Assembly (NCBI GenBank): GCA_964352855.1
Contig: CAYGTR010000003.1
Location: 1 to 64,000 of the forward strand
Direction: 5' to 3'
Origin: Litorimonas sp964352855
GTDB taxonomy: Bacteria; Pseudomonadota; Alphaproteobacteria; Caulobacterales; Maricaulaceae
Length of the DNA stretch: 64,000 nucleotides
In this document: positions 44,017-53,359 of the stretch, piece by piece
Position numbering within the stretch: the first letter of the stretch is position 1
Layout: each line of letters begins with the position of its first letter
Program-made: the position numbers and the translations under genes
The notes under the pieces: model-generated
What the model was told of the DNA's origin: nothing
Database searches by the model: none
What the model saw: the letters and a program-made list of their open reading frames with translations, nothing else

Positions 44017-44391
44017 TTACAACCCGCGTTTATTTCGTCCAAAAAACCACAGACCTAAATAAGCCGCGCCAAGCAAAAGTGGAAACATAGAGATCGCAAA
44101 TAAAGCCCGTTCAGCATTATCATCTCCGTCGCCTGCCATCATAGCCAGAATCATTACCGCCAAGCTAAAAGCCACCAAAAGCACCCCACGGCGCAAATCT
44201 GTCGATCTTGGATTAATCAATTCGCTTAATTTTTGGACGGTTTCATCCGGCATAGCTTGACCTTTTTCAACTGTATGCCGAATTGTCTCATGAATAAGCG
44301 TGTTTTTTTTGTAGCTGAAATGCGACAAGAGCCAGACCACGCCAACTCCACTAAAAAACAACCCCAATGGTACTAAAATATCTTCAGTCAT
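44017..44391 (-). CDS. DUF6249-like small membrane protein
   Basis: A 124-residue protein with an N-terminal helix (about residues 5-24), a soluble basic loop containing ETIRHTVEKGQAMPDETVQKL, and two C-terminal helices (about 66-84 and 94-115). This loop is the characteristic pattern of the DUF6249-type proteins often encoded beside ECF sigma factors. It precedes the sigma-factor gene by 26 bases on the same strand. Function is unknown; a signal-sensing role is an inference from gene order. Confidence 0.65.
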   Translation of the reverse strand: MTEDILVPLGLFFSGVGVVWLLSHFSYKKNTLIHETIRHTVEKGQAMPDETVQKLSELINPRSTDLRRGVLLVAFSLAVMILAMMAGDGDDNAERALFAISMFPLLLGAAYLGLWFFGRNKRGL

Positions 44392-44481
44392 AAACCTTCT
44401 CCTTTTTAGGCATCTATACAGTGTCCTTACCTTATAAGAGGGTAGAACGGGTATATTTGGATGCAGGGAGAATAAATAAAT

Positions 44482-46062
44482 TTAAAGCGCGTCGAGGAAG
44501 TCCCTCGCCGCCAAGCGGCCTGCAAATTGCGGCACACCCGCTTTTTGCAAACATTCAACGACAAAAGCAAGGTCGGGTGCAGACAATTTGGAGCCATCCA
44601 TCAAAGGGGCTAAGCGCAAAAGAAGCTGTGCCGTTTGGCGTGCTTCAGTATTAGCTTTTAAGACGGCACGGTCGCCGGCACTTAAATTACGTCCATCAGT
44701 AAAATCAGATCCCGGCAGTTTGTCTGCTGCGACCTCCGATAATTGCGCCCCTAAAGCCAGCGCAAGAAGTGCATCACGTTTTGCGCGACCATTTTCCGGA
44801 GCACGTAAGCGGCTATCAATATCACGTCCCAACGTCCCAAATATAAAGCCATTCCCCAAGGCATCTGCCGCGAGTGCAATGCGCGCTTGTGCATTGCCTT
44901 CCGGCAGCGCCGCAAACATGCCTTGAAGGGCAAGAATATCACTACGTTGAACAGCGGCGCGTGCATAAAGACCCAGATCAGAAAGGGCCTGAATAGCGGC
45001 AGGCCAATTCCGAATGTTTTCATCCATCATATCTATCAAGCGTTGTCTCGAAGAGACATCCGGCGCTCTACGCAATAAAGCTGAAAATGCTCCGGCGGCG
45101 GCGGCGGGGTTGCCGGACGCCCGTGCCAATAAGAAAAGTTGGGCTGTCCCGCGCGCTGAAGAGTCCGCTTCGGCGGAGAGAAAGTCAAAACTGCCTGAAG
45201 CTGCGATATTTTCGGGATCAAAAGCGAGATCGGAAAAAACTTGCGCGATTTGGTTGTCGGATAAATCCCATGCAAATTTGAAAAGTGCCGCCAAACGCAT
45301 ATCTGGATCCGCGGCAGGGTCAAAAGCCTGGCCCGGACGAGCGGCATCAAGTTCCACCGCGGCGATATTATACATCGCGGCCGTTATAGGGTCATATATG
45401 TCGGCAACCGTAGGAAGTTTTTTAGACCCTCCACTCAACACATTCACCAAATCGAAATAAGAGTCATTTTCATACCCACCAGAGCGCAAAAAGTCCGTTG
45501 TCAGCTCTGCAGCCGCAAACTCCTCACGCTCTAAATGACATAAAGTGCGTAGGCGCTTCCAAAAAATTTCAGAGCGGCCATCCGTAATCGTGTCTGACAG
45601 TCCGCATGCCGTTTTTATGTCGCCGCTCCTCAAGGCTAGTTCTGCTTGAATGGAAGGTGTCCGCGCCGCAGACCCGCTGCGTGTTACTAATGTTTCAAGA
45701 GACGCTTTATCTGATATCTCACTCACAGCCGCAAGCTTGGCCGTTTCATAAGCGCGCAACTCGAAAGTATCACCTTCCGGAGGAACACCTGAGGACAATA
45801 ATACAGTCCGAAGCATATCTTTGATCAGAGGATCCGATGTATTCAGAGGGGCGTTTTCTATAAGCTTTGTCGCCATAGTCGCCGATGTGCCTTGCCATAG
45901 GTTGGGATCAAGGCCGCCTGTACGTATATCGATGACCCCGGCATCATAGGCTGTGGGTGCATCCAATGTACCCTGCTCAATAGTTTGCGCATAGGTGGAT
46001 GTTGAGAGGCTTAGAACGGCAGCAGTTGTGAGTAAAAAGTGACGCATATGATTATTTCTCAT
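44482..46062 (-). CDS. Large exported protein of unknown function, helical
   Basis: I cannot assign a family to this 526-residue protein. It has a Sec signal peptide (MRHFLLTTAAVLSLSTSTYA-QT, beginning at the second of two nearby ATGs, 46047) and a mature part rich in Ala, Leu and Asp with helix-forming segments about 30 residues apart, like a helical repeat solenoid. Two cysteines near residues 155-190 may form a disulfide. The ATG at 46062 overlaps the upstream small gene. Its position next to aroK, read divergently, is seen in related alphaproteobacteria as far as I recall; no function follows from that. Confidence 0.65.
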   Translation of the reverse strand: MRNNHMRHFLLTTAAVLSLSTSTYAQTIEQGTLDAPTAYDAGVIDIRTGGLDPNLWQGTSATMATKLIENAPLNTSDPLIKDMLRTVLLSSGVPPEGDTFELRAYETAKLAAVSEISDKASLETLVTRSGSAARTPSIQAELALRSGDIKTACGLSDTITDGRSEIFWKRLRTLCHLEREEFAAAELTTDFLRSGGYENDSYFDLVNVLSGGSKKLPTVADIYDPITAAMYNIAAVELDAARPGQAFDPAADPDMRLAALFKFAWDLSDNQIAQVFSDLAFDPENIAASGSFDFLSAEADSSARGTAQLFLLARASGNPAAAAGAFSALLRRAPDVSSRQRLIDMMDENIRNWPAAIQALSDLGLYARAAVQRSDILALQGMFAALPEGNAQARIALAADALGNGFIFGTLGRDIDSRLRAPENGRAKRDALLALALGAQLSEVAADKLPGSDFTDGRNLSAGDRAVLKANTEARQTAQLLLRLAPLMDGSKLSAPDLAFVVECLQKAGVPQFAGRLAARDFLDAL

Positions 46063-46192
46063 AGGTGTCAGGCAATTCAATAATCTTAACCTCTTGCGGG
46101 GCATTTTGAGGCGAGGCTTTGCTGAGTAACACAAAAAAGCCACCAAGAAGCAGAATTAACAAGACGCTGGCACCAATAAGAGCTTTTTTCAT
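46052..46192 (-). CDS. 46-residue single-span membrane peptide
   Basis: A short frame begins MKKALIGASVLLILLLGGFF, a classic membrane anchor (residues 5-24), then continues with a short polar tail ending EVKIIELPDTYEK. The stop overlaps the start region of the large exported protein gene (ATG at 46062) by 11 bases, suggesting coupled translation and a shared envelope function. The ribosome-binding site is weak. It could instead be chance, but the Lys-Lys-hydrophobic-polar design is convincing. Confidence 0.5.
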   Translation of the reverse strand: MKKALIGASVLLILLLGGFFVLLSKASPQNAPQEVKIIELPDTYEK

Positions 46193-46360
46193 GATCGTTC
46201 TGTCCGCCTTCTAACTGTATTTGACAGCCCTAATTCGGGCCTAATTTGTGAGTTCGTTGCTTTAGGAGTTGAGCATAACCTGATTTGTGACCATATTAAG
46301 CCTAAATTTTCAGAAAGGCGCAGCTTTACCTATTTAGGCAATCTGTGTTTGAAAGGTGAA

Positions 46361-46380
46361 ATTTCTGCTAAAGCAGAAAT
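46361..46380. promoter_or_regulatory. Palindrome upstream of aroK
   Basis: ATTTCTGC and GCAGAAAT form a perfect 8-bp stem with a TAAA loop, 24 bases before the aroK ATG. There is no T-run, so an operator or 5'-UTR hairpin is more likely than a terminator. Confidence 0.4.
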
Positions 46381-46404
46381 CTGACCAAAGTATAAAGGGC
46401 AGTC

Positions 46405-46977
46405 ATGCCGGGACAGGAAAAAGCGTTTGACGCCCCCACCATTGCCTTGATCGGCATGATGGGTGTTGGCAAAACCACAATCGGGCGGAGGTTAGCGAAA
46501 CGCTTAGGGCGTAAGTTTTTCGATTCGGACGATGAAATTGAAACGGCGTCTGGACGCACTGTCTCAGGATATTTCCGCGATCACGGAGAAGCTGATTTCA
46601 GAGAGGGCGAAAAACGCGTCATTTTACGTTTGGTCAAACCTGATATTGTGAAAAGTCCGATTATACTAGCAACAGGCGGCGGTGCCTTTACACATGAGTC
46701 TACGCGAAACATTTTATTAGAAAATAGCCTGACCATTTGGCTAAAAAGCGATATCGATACGATTATGGATCGTGTCAGTCGCAATAATAAACGCCCGCTT
46801 TTGGAAGTGGATGACCCCCGTGAGAAAGTGCGGGAGTTGATTGAGGCGCGACATCCTATTTATGCCTTGGCACACTTGCATGTTCCCATTGCGAAAGGGC
46901 CGCATATCCGTACAGTCAACCGGGTCATTCGCGCCGTTAATCGCTATCAAGCTCAACAGAAAAAGAAATTAGCATGA
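46405..46977 (+). CDS. aroK: Shikimate kinase
   Basis: AroK phosphorylates shikimate on the way to chorismate. The 190-residue protein shows Walker A GMMGVGKTTIGRRLA at residues 17-31, DSDDEIE for Mg and shikimate binding near 47-53, the RE-GEKRVI block and ATGGGAF near 94. The lid contains RNNKRPLL. It overlaps aroB by 4 bases, the standard aroKB operon. Confidence 0.96.
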   Translation: MPGQEKAFDAPTIALIGMMGVGKTTIGRRLAKRLGRKFFDSDDEIETASGRTVSGYFRDHGEADFREGEKRVILRLVKPDIVKSPIILATGGGAFTHESTRNILLENSLTIWLKSDIDTIMDRVSRNNKRPLLEVDDPREKVRELIEARHPIYALAHLHVPIAKGPHIRTVNRVIRAVNRYQAQQKKKLA

Positions 46978-48089
46978 GCACAGCTTTAACTGTAGAGTTG
47001 GGAGAGCGCAGTTATCCCATCCATATTGGCAGGGCTCTGCTATCTCAAGCAGGCGCGCTCATCGCGGATTATGTGCCTTCAAAACGTCTGGCCATTGTCA
47101 CTGATGAAAATATCTTTGCGCTCCATGGAAAAACTCTCGAAGAGGCCCTCGCCGATTATCAAACAACGATGATTATCCGTCCTGCAGGAGAGAACCAAAA
47201 AAGTTTTGAGGGCTTGCAAGCTGTTTTGGACTCGCTTTTTCGAGCAGGGTTTGACCGCTCAGACTTACTCTTGGCGTTCGGCGGCGGCGTGATTGGTGAC
47301 CTCGCAGGGTTTGCGGCAAGTATTTACAAGCGTGGCATATCCTTTGTTCAGATACCAACGACCTTATTGGCGCAAGTCGACAGTTCTGTTGGCGGGAAGA
47401 CGGCGATTAATAATAGCTACGGGAAAAATCTGGTAGGCGCATTCTATCAACCGAAAGCCGTGATTGCCGATACTGACATGCTTGCCACTTTGCCCCGACG
47501 CGAAATCAAAGCGGGTTATGCCGAGATCGTCAAATACGGTCTTCTAGGGGACCGCGCATTTTTTGATTGGTTGGATAATGAAGGCGGAAGAAAAGTTTTG
47601 GCCTTAGACAGAACTGCGCTCGCCAAAGCAATTAAAATATCATGTAAGACGAAAGCCCGTATAGTGGCCGCCGATGAACGCGAGGCAGGCCAACGCGCCC
47701 TTTTAAACCTAGGACACAGCTTTGCCCATGCCCTAGAATTAGACGCAGGATATGATGGTGACTTGCTGCACGGTGAAGCCGTCAGCATAGGGATGGATAT
47801 GGCGTTTCACTATTCAGCAATGGCAGGGCTGTGTTCCAAGAATGAAGCCACAAATGTATCAGATCATTTGCAAAAACTTGGTATGCCACACGTGAAGTCT
47901 GAATTGGGTCGCTTTATTGATCCGGCCAAGCTTACTCACTATATGGGCCAGGATAAGAAAAATGAGGCCAATAAAATTACACTAATTTTAACACGCGCCA
48001 TAGGGGAAGCTTTTGTTCAAAAAGACGTCTCGGCGACAGATATCAAAACCTTCCTGACGACGCTTTCCCAAATGGATAAACTTCAATGA
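46974..48089 (+). CDS. aroB: 3-Dehydroquinate synthase
   Basis: AroB cyclises DAHP to 3-dehydroquinate using NAD and a divalent metal. The 371-residue protein has the NAD-binding GGGVIGDLAGFAASIYKRGI motif near residues 103-122, QIPTTLLAQVDSSVGGKTAIN near 126-146, and the metal-ligand histidines in NLGHSFAHALE and LLHGEAVSIGM. It overlaps both neighbours by 4 bases, so aroK, aroB and the CorC/CNNM-like gene are translationally linked. Confidence 0.97.
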   Translation: MSTALTVELGERSYPIHIGRALLSQAGALIADYVPSKRLAIVTDENIFALHGKTLEEALADYQTTMIIRPAGENQKSFEGLQAVLDSLFRAGFDRSDLLLAFGGGVIGDLAGFAASIYKRGISFVQIPTTLLAQVDSSVGGKTAINNSYGKNLVGAFYQPKAVIADTDMLATLPRREIKAGYAEIVKYGLLGDRAFFDWLDNEGGRKVLALDRTALAKAIKISCKTKARIVAADEREAGQRALLNLGHSFAHALELDAGYDGDLLHGEAVSIGMDMAFHYSAMAGLCSKNEATNVSDHLQKLGMPHVKSELGRFIDPAKLTHYMGQDKKNEANKITLILTRAIGEAFVQKDVSATDIKTFLTTLSQMDKLQ

Positions 48090-49387
48090 GTGCTATTTTA
48101 GAGCCGACCAATCTTATCATGATTGGTATCATTTTGTCTCTTTTAGTCTGTTCGGGATTTTTCTCCAGCTCTGAGACCTCTCTAACTGCAGCCTCTCGTG
48201 TGCGGATGCATTCTGCGGAAAAAGACGGCGATAAGCGCGCCACTGTTGTGACGAAACTGCTTAACATGCGGGAACGCTTATTAGGTGCAATTCTGCTAGG
48301 TAATAATCTCGTCAATATTTTAGCCTCCGTTCTGACAACAGCTTTATTTACGAGGCTCTTCGGGGATGGCGGGCTAGCTCTGGCCGGAGCCACAGCCGTC
48401 ATGACGCTGCTCATTCTTATCTTTGCCGAAGTCCTGCCGAAAACTTATGCCATTTCACAACCGGATAAGCTGGCGCTCATTGTCGCGCGCCCTATTGACT
48501 TGATTGTCAAAATATTTGCGCCGGTTGTGTCTATTGTACAAATCATCGTGAATGGCGTTTTACGCATTTTTGGGGTGGATACAGATGCCTCAGCCTGGAC
48601 GGCTGCAGACGAGATTAAAGGTGCTGTCGACCTTCATTTGCAAGAAGGCGGCGTTGCAAAGCGCGCAAGAGACCAAATTTACGGTGTGTTGGAAATCGGC
48701 GAGTTGGACGTGGAGGACGTCATGATCCACCGTAAAAACTTGTCCATGATTGACATTAACGACCCGCCAGAAGCCATAATTAAAAATGTCTTGGCCAGTG
48801 GTCATTCGCGACTGCCCCTTTATAATTCTGACCAGGACGATGTCGTTGGCGTTCTCCATGTTAAAGATTTGCTGAAATCCATGGCACGTCTTGATGGTGA
48901 TCTGAACGGGCTCAACCTCAAAAAACTGGCGCGCGAAGCGTGGTTTGTTCCGGAGACAACCTCGGTCGTGAAACAACTGCGTGCCTTCCAACAGAAGCGC
49001 GAGCATTTTGCACTTGTGGTTGATGAATATGGAGCATTAATGGGCGTCATTACGCTCGAAGACATTTTGGAAGAAATCGTCGGCGATATTCAGGATGAAT
49101 ATGACGAAGAGGTCCGTGGCGTGATCCGCTACAAAGACGGCACGGTCAATGTGCGCGGCGATGTCGCCGTGAGAGACCTCAACCGCGCAATGGACTGGAA
49201 GCTCCCCGATGAGGAAGCTGTCACGATTGCCGGACTCGTCATTCACGAAAGCCAAACCATCCCCACCGTCGGACAGGCCTTTGCTTATCACGGCTACCGC
49301 TTTGAAATTCTGGAGCGCCAACGCAATCAGATACAATCCTTGAAGGTGAGCAAGACTTATGAACCGGATCAGCGCAGTGAAGGGTAA
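48086..49387 (+). CDS. CNNM/CorC-family membrane protein (DUF21-CBS-CorC_HlyC)
   Basis: A 433-residue protein of the HlyC/CorC (CNNM) family, linked to magnesium or cobalt efflux. Domains in order: an N-terminal DUF21 membrane domain with about four helices (residues 5-180, including FFSSSETSLTAASRVRMH), a CBS pair (about 215-340, with VMIHRKNLSMID and FALVVDEYGALMGVITLEDILEEIVGDI) and a C-terminal CorC_HlyC domain (about 350-425). Coupling to aroKB recurs in alphaproteobacteria. Its 3' end overlaps the amidohydrolase gene by 29 bases. Confidence 0.9.
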   Translation: MSAILEPTNLIMIGIILSLLVCSGFFSSSETSLTAASRVRMHSAEKDGDKRATVVTKLLNMRERLLGAILLGNNLVNILASVLTTALFTRLFGDGGLALAGATAVMTLLILIFAEVLPKTYAISQPDKLALIVARPIDLIVKIFAPVVSIVQIIVNGVLRIFGVDTDASAWTAADEIKGAVDLHLQEGGVAKRARDQIYGVLEIGELDVEDVMIHRKNLSMIDINDPPEAIIKNVLASGHSRLPLYNSDQDDVVGVLHVKDLLKSMARLDGDLNGLNLKKLAREAWFVPETTSVVKQLRAFQQKREHFALVVDEYGALMGVITLEDILEEIVGDIQDEYDEEVRGVIRYKDGTVNVRGDVAVRDLNRAMDWKLPDEEAVTIAGLVIHESQTIPTVGQAFAYHGYRFEILERQRNQIQSLKVSKTYEPDQRSEG

Positions 49388-51056
49388 AAAGCCCTTCACA
49401 ACCCTCAGCCTTGCCGTCCTTCTTGCAGGTTGCAATATTAGCACTCAAAAAGCACAGGACAGTTATATCATATTCAAAAATGCAGATATTGTCACAATGG
49501 ATGCAAAGCAGCCTTCGGCGTCAATTTTGATCATAAAAAATGATAAAATTTTTGATGTTCGAAATGATCTCGATTTCCCACCGAATTATATAATTGGCAA
49601 GACTAAAGACATTGACTTAAAAGGCGCGACGATCCTGCCCGGTATAATTGATAGCCATGTTCATGTGCGTGAATTGGGTATGGATAAGATAAAAGCGAAC
49701 CTCGTAGGTGTTGAAAACACCGAAGACATTGTCGCGCGGCTTCAAAACCGTTTTCCTAATCCCGAACCGAATGTCTGGCTCATCGGGCAAGGTTGGGATG
49801 AAGGTGAATTTGGTTCACGCGGTTATCCTGACCGCGCCGCCTTAGATATAGCCTTTCCTAATAACCCCGTTGCCCTTGAGAGCCTACACGGTTTTGGTGG
49901 TTTTTATAATGCAAAAGCTCTGGATATCGCAGGTGTCACGGATGATACACCTGACCCGGAAGGTGGAACAATTCTGCGTCGCGAAGATGGCAGTCCTACC
50001 GGCGTGATGTTGACCTTAGCGCAAGATTTAGTCGACACTTACATTCCCATGCCCGATCAAGCGCAACTGGAAGACGCCATAAACGCTGGACTGATGACCA
50101 TGGCACAGGCCGGAGTGACCTCGATACACGAGGCGGGTATGACCGATGAGGATGTAAAAGCTTTCCAAAGCCTCGCGCGGAAAAAAGCTTTGCCTATTCG
50201 GGTTTATGGTATGCTCGACGGAAATAATCGTCCGCTTATGTCGACATGGTTCGAAAAAGGCATAGAAAACGATCCCGATGACTGGCTAGACATTCGTAGC
50301 ATTAAAGTTTTTTACGATGGTAGCTTGGGTTCACGCACAGCCCTTATGTCCGAACCTTATTCAGATAAACCCGAGACTGCAAATCCAAGTGAGCGTATTT
50401 CGCCGGCCAATATGCTCGCCTTGGGGAAGAAGGCGGTTGAGACGGGTTTCCAAATGGCCGTCCATGCAATTGGGGATGAAGGCAATAACAGAACACTGAA
50501 TATCTATGACGAAGCGCTGCAAGGCACCGACAATCACCGTTGGCGAATCGAACATGCGCAAGTTGTTTTACCTGACTTTTATGAACGTCTCTCTGATATG
50601 GCTACGATTGCGAGTATGCAGCCAAGCCATGCTATGGGTGATAGTAATTGGGCAGAGGACCGCATAGGATCCGTGCGTATAAAACATGCCTATGCCTGGC
50701 AAAGGATTTTAGAGGCGAATGGAAAACTCATTTTCAACTCAGACTTACCGGGCGAGCCTTGGACGCCGATGGAAACTCTTTATTTTGCTGTTACCCGTCA
50801 AAAGTTAGACGGATCACCCGCAAAGGGTTGGTATAAGGATCAGGCTGTGAGCGTAGAGACAGCCCTTCGCGCCATGACCATTGAGAATGCCTATGCAGCT
50901 TTCCAGGAAGACTCCCTTGGGTCTTTGGAAAAGGGCAAATGGGCAGACTTTATTATCATTGACAATAATCCCAATAATATCCTTCCGGAAACCATTAAAG
51001 ACGTTCAGGTGCAACAAACTTGGGTGGCAGGAAAGTTAGTCGCAGAAAACCCTTAA
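49359..51056 (+). CDS. YtcJ-like amidohydrolase lipoprotein
   Basis: A 565-residue metal-dependent hydrolase of the amidohydrolase superfamily, YtcJ-like subgroup. The N-terminus has a lipoprotein signal ending LLAGC (Cys25), which supports the start at 49359 despite its 29-base overlap with the preceding gene. The composite beta domain is followed by metal ligands in ILPGIIDSHVHVREL. Later ligands lie in VHAIGDEGNNRTLNIYDE and WRIEHAQVV, and the SDLPGEPWTPMETLYFAVTR block is typical. It probably acts on an amide or imide in the periplasm or at the cell surface; the substrate is unknown. Confidence 0.87.
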   Translation: MNRISAVKGKKPFTTLSLAVLLAGCNISTQKAQDSYIIFKNADIVTMDAKQPSASILIIKNDKIFDVRNDLDFPPNYIIGKTKDIDLKGATILPGIIDSHVHVRELGMDKIKANLVGVENTEDIVARLQNRFPNPEPNVWLIGQGWDEGEFGSRGYPDRAALDIAFPNNPVALESLHGFGGFYNAKALDIAGVTDDTPDPEGGTILRREDGSPTGVMLTLAQDLVDTYIPMPDQAQLEDAINAGLMTMAQAGVTSIHEAGMTDEDVKAFQSLARKKALPIRVYGMLDGNNRPLMSTWFEKGIENDPDDWLDIRSIKVFYDGSLGSRTALMSEPYSDKPETANPSERISPANMLALGKKAVETGFQMAVHAIGDEGNNRTLNIYDEALQGTDNHRWRIEHAQVVLPDFYERLSDMATIASMQPSHAMGDSNWAEDRIGSVRIKHAYAWQRILEANGKLIFNSDLPGEPWTPMETLYFAVTRQKLDGSPAKGWYKDQAVSVETALRAMTIENAYAAFQEDSLGSLEKGKWADFIIIDNNPNNILPETIKDVQVQQTWVAGKLVAENP

Positions 51057-51068
51057 GCCGAGTTAGAA

Positions 51069-52205
51069 TTATCCTGGCGTCAGTTTCATAAGACGTCCGT
51101 TGCCTCTGTCTTCCAAGACATAGATCGCCCCGTCTGGCCCGATTTCGACTTCTCGGATGCGTTTATCCCATTCATAACGCGCGGCCTCTTTGGGTTCACC
51201 GTTCATGTCAACGCGGATGAGGGCTTTGGAGCTTAAACCGCCGATGAGGGCATCACCGCGCCAAGCTTCAAATACATCGCCATCGTAAAACGCCAATCCC
51301 GCAGGGCTAATTGCGGGATCCCACCAGACAATTGGTTTTTCATATATTGGAAATTCGTCATGATCTGGAATCTCGACACCGCTATAGTGATCGCCATTCG
51401 AGACTACCGGATAGCCATAGTTTTCAGAACGAATAACTTTGTTGAGCTCATCCCCATGTGCGGGGCCCATTTCATGTACCCAAAGCTGACCGTCTGAGTC
51501 AAAGTCAAGACCAAGCGGATTACGGTGGCCCAAAGTCCAGATTTGTGCCGTCACGCTGCCCTCTGACGCAAAGGGATTATCGGCAGGCACTGTGCCGTCA
51601 CGATTGAGACGGACAACCTTACCCAAATTCATATCCATGTTTTGCGCCGGCGTGAAATGCTGTCGATCCCCCGAACTGATAAAGAGATAGTTATCAGGTG
51701 AGACACCTATGCGGTGACCATAATGCCCATTGCCGCGCATTTTTGGGGACTGCACCCACACTTGACGGCGGTTTTCAAGCGAGCCGCTTCTCGACGTTAA
51801 ATTAAGTGTGGCGCGTTCTACAACGGCGCCAGACAGATCATCGTCTTCGGCGTCGCGTTCAACAAAAGAGAGGTACACCTCGCCTGTGTCAGCGAAATCA
51901 GCCGGGACATAAATATCTCCCATGCCGCCTTGGCCGCGATCTGTGACGGATGGCCCGCCTGTAATTTCACCGAGTTTTTTACCATTTGTGTCCAAGAGCC
52001 AGATTGCGCCGCCTTTTTCGGTCACCAATGACCGACCATCCGGAAGGAACGCCATTGCCCAAGCTTTATTAAATGTTTCCAGATGCGTGGCTGTCAATGT
52101 CGCACCGTCTGTACCTGTAATGGTCACACTGTCACCGATTTTGGCGAATGCGGGCGCGGATAAGAGGCTGAGTGTCGCTGTTGTCGCAAGAAAACGCTTA
52201 AACAT
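51069..52205 (-). CDS. PQQ-dependent sugar dehydrogenase (YliI/Gdh-type)
   Basis: A 378-residue exported six-bladed beta-propeller of the soluble aldose dehydrogenase family. The signal peptide is MFKRFLATTATLSLLSAPAFA. Family motifs include FLPDGRSLVTEKGGAIWLLD, GHYGHRIGVSPDNYLFISSGDR, the WTLGHRNPLGLDFDSDGQLWVHEMGPAHGDELN block with the catalytic-region His and PQQ contacts, and the C-terminal IREVEIGPDGAIYVLED. Such enzymes oxidise sugars and need PQQ, which this window gives no sign of making. It is tail-to-tail with the amidohydrolase gene. Confidence 0.88.
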   Translation of the reverse strand: MFKRFLATTATLSLLSAPAFAKIGDSVTITGTDGATLTATHLETFNKAWAMAFLPDGRSLVTEKGGAIWLLDTNGKKLGEITGGPSVTDRGQGGMGDIYVPADFADTGEVYLSFVERDAEDDDLSGAVVERATLNLTSRSGSLENRRQVWVQSPKMRGNGHYGHRIGVSPDNYLFISSGDRQHFTPAQNMDMNLGKVVRLNRDGTVPADNPFASEGSVTAQIWTLGHRNPLGLDFDSDGQLWVHEMGPAHGDELNKVIRSENYGYPVVSNGDHYSGVEIPDHDEFPIYEKPIVWWDPAISPAGLAFYDGDVFEAWRGDALIGGLSSKALIRVDMNGEPKEAARYEWDKRIREVEIGPDGAIYVLEDRGNGRLMKLTPG

Positions 52206-52294
52206 AATAATCCTTTTTGTTTGCTCATTTTATCTACGCGTGACATAGCCGAAAAGTTGCGCCCGCGGAGTCAAATCTCCGTTATCAAAGCCCG

Positions 52295-52573
52295 TTAGGC
52301 GGCATCAATCTCAAAGCTAATGGCATGAATTTGATCAACTGTCTCGCCTAAGGCTTCAATAACGGCGCGGTGACGCGCCAAACGGTTCAAACCTTTGAAC
52401 TTTTCACTGATGATTTTGACATGAAAATGGCTCTCTGCGGAGCCTCCTGCGGCAACATGGGCCGCCGACCCGGCATGATCCGCATGCTTATAAGACTCGT
52501 CCAAAACCTCCAACTGCGACGGATTGAAGGTTTGTTCCAGTTTTCCCTTGATTGCCGACGCAATAATGCCCAT
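52295..52573 (-). CDS. bolA: BolA-family protein
   Basis: A 92-residue BolA protein with the class II KH-like fold. SHFHVKIISEKFKGLNRLARHRAVIEALGE near residues 45-75 is the family core, including the RHR motif and the conserved His that can co-ligate a [2Fe-2S] cluster with a monothiol glutaredoxin. It is divergent from the J-domain gene, 40 bases apart, in the bolA / J-domain / cobS / cobT order typical of alphaproteobacteria. Confidence 0.93.
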   Translation of the reverse strand: MGIIASAIKGKLEQTFNPSQLEVLDESYKHADHAGSAAHVAAGGSAESHFHVKIISEKFKGLNRLARHRAVIEALGETVDQIHAISFEIDAA

Positions 52574-52613
52574 TTTGTGCAGTCCTTAAAAAAGCTTCCA
52601 ACGTAAGTGATAT

Positions 52614-53231
52614 ATGCCCGATAATTTTGATTACAAACCCAAAGGCATCGATATTCGAATTGCCCGCACGAAAAAAAAGAAAACACCCGACCAAGAACCT
52701 TGTGATTGGGCGGGTTGTACCAGCAAAGGCGGCTGCAAAGCACCTAAAAGTCCGGATCGCCTGCGCGATTATTTCAATTTCTGCCAATCGCATGCTCGGG
52801 AATATAACAAAAACTGGAATTTCTTCTCAAACATGACGGATGAAGACATTGCAGAATGGCAAGTCGGCGCCCGTCATGGTCACCGTCCGACATGGGATGT
52901 GCGCAAAAATACGGGCGAACGCGCCTCCGCGCAGAAAAAACGCAAAGCCGGCTCAACCGCGGCGACATCAGAGGGCTATAATATTTTTGGCGAGGGCAAA
53001 ATTGCCGACCAGACCGAGGCCCCCCGCCGACGCCTGTCTAAAATGCAGCTAAAAGCGCTCAATGATCTGGGCTTGGACGATACGGCGACCAAAGACGATG
53101 TTCGCAAACGCTATACGCAACTCGTGAAACAGCTCCATCCCGACGCGAACCAAGGCAAGCGCAATACCGAGGAGAGTTTCCAACGCGTCGTCAATGCCAA
53201 TCGCGTATTGAAGACGACGGGTTTGGGATAA
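52614..53231 (+). CDS. C-terminal J-domain protein
   Basis: A 205-residue protein whose last 60 residues form a J domain: ALNDLGLDDTATKDDVRKRYTQLVKQLHPDANQ, with the HPD tripeptide that stimulates DnaK. The N-terminal 130 residues are basic and contain CDWAGCTSKGGCKAPKSPDRL with spaced Cys, and a conserved YFNFCQSHAREYNKNWNFF block. This arrangement is specific to alphaproteobacterial proteins encoded between bolA and cobS. It is probably a specialised Hsp40 co-chaperone; clients are unknown. Confidence 0.88.
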   Translation: MPDNFDYKPKGIDIRIARTKKKKTPDQEPCDWAGCTSKGGCKAPKSPDRLRDYFNFCQSHAREYNKNWNFFSNMTDEDIAEWQVGARHGHRPTWDVRKNTGERASAQKKRKAGSTAATSEGYNIFGEGKIADQTEAPRRRLSKMQLKALNDLGLDDTATKDDVRKRYTQLVKQLHPDANQGKRNTEESFQRVVNANRVLKTTGLG

Positions 53232-53305
53232 CTTCGGCGTTATCCGTCATTTAAAAAATTGGATTGAAATATACCTTAAACGCATTATCGAACACTTGAT
53301 GAATT

Positions 53306-53338
53306 GGCCTTTCGGCCACCTTCTCCTGAGGGAGAAGG
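53306..53338. repeat. Decayed copy of the CTTCTCCC palindromic repeat
   Basis: CCTTCTCC-TGAG-GGAGAAGG (53319-53338) is a perfect 8-bp stem, and GGCCTTTCGGCC precedes it. The end sequence matches the ends of the 133-base element at 17631-17763. It lies 21 bases before cobS. Confidence 0.7.
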
Positions 53339-53359
53339 CATTATTAGAGATTATATTAA

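Noticed and set aside
53232..53359. Cobalamin riboswitch upstream of cobS
   Set aside because: The spacer is only 128 bases, holds the decayed repeat, and lacks a B12-box.
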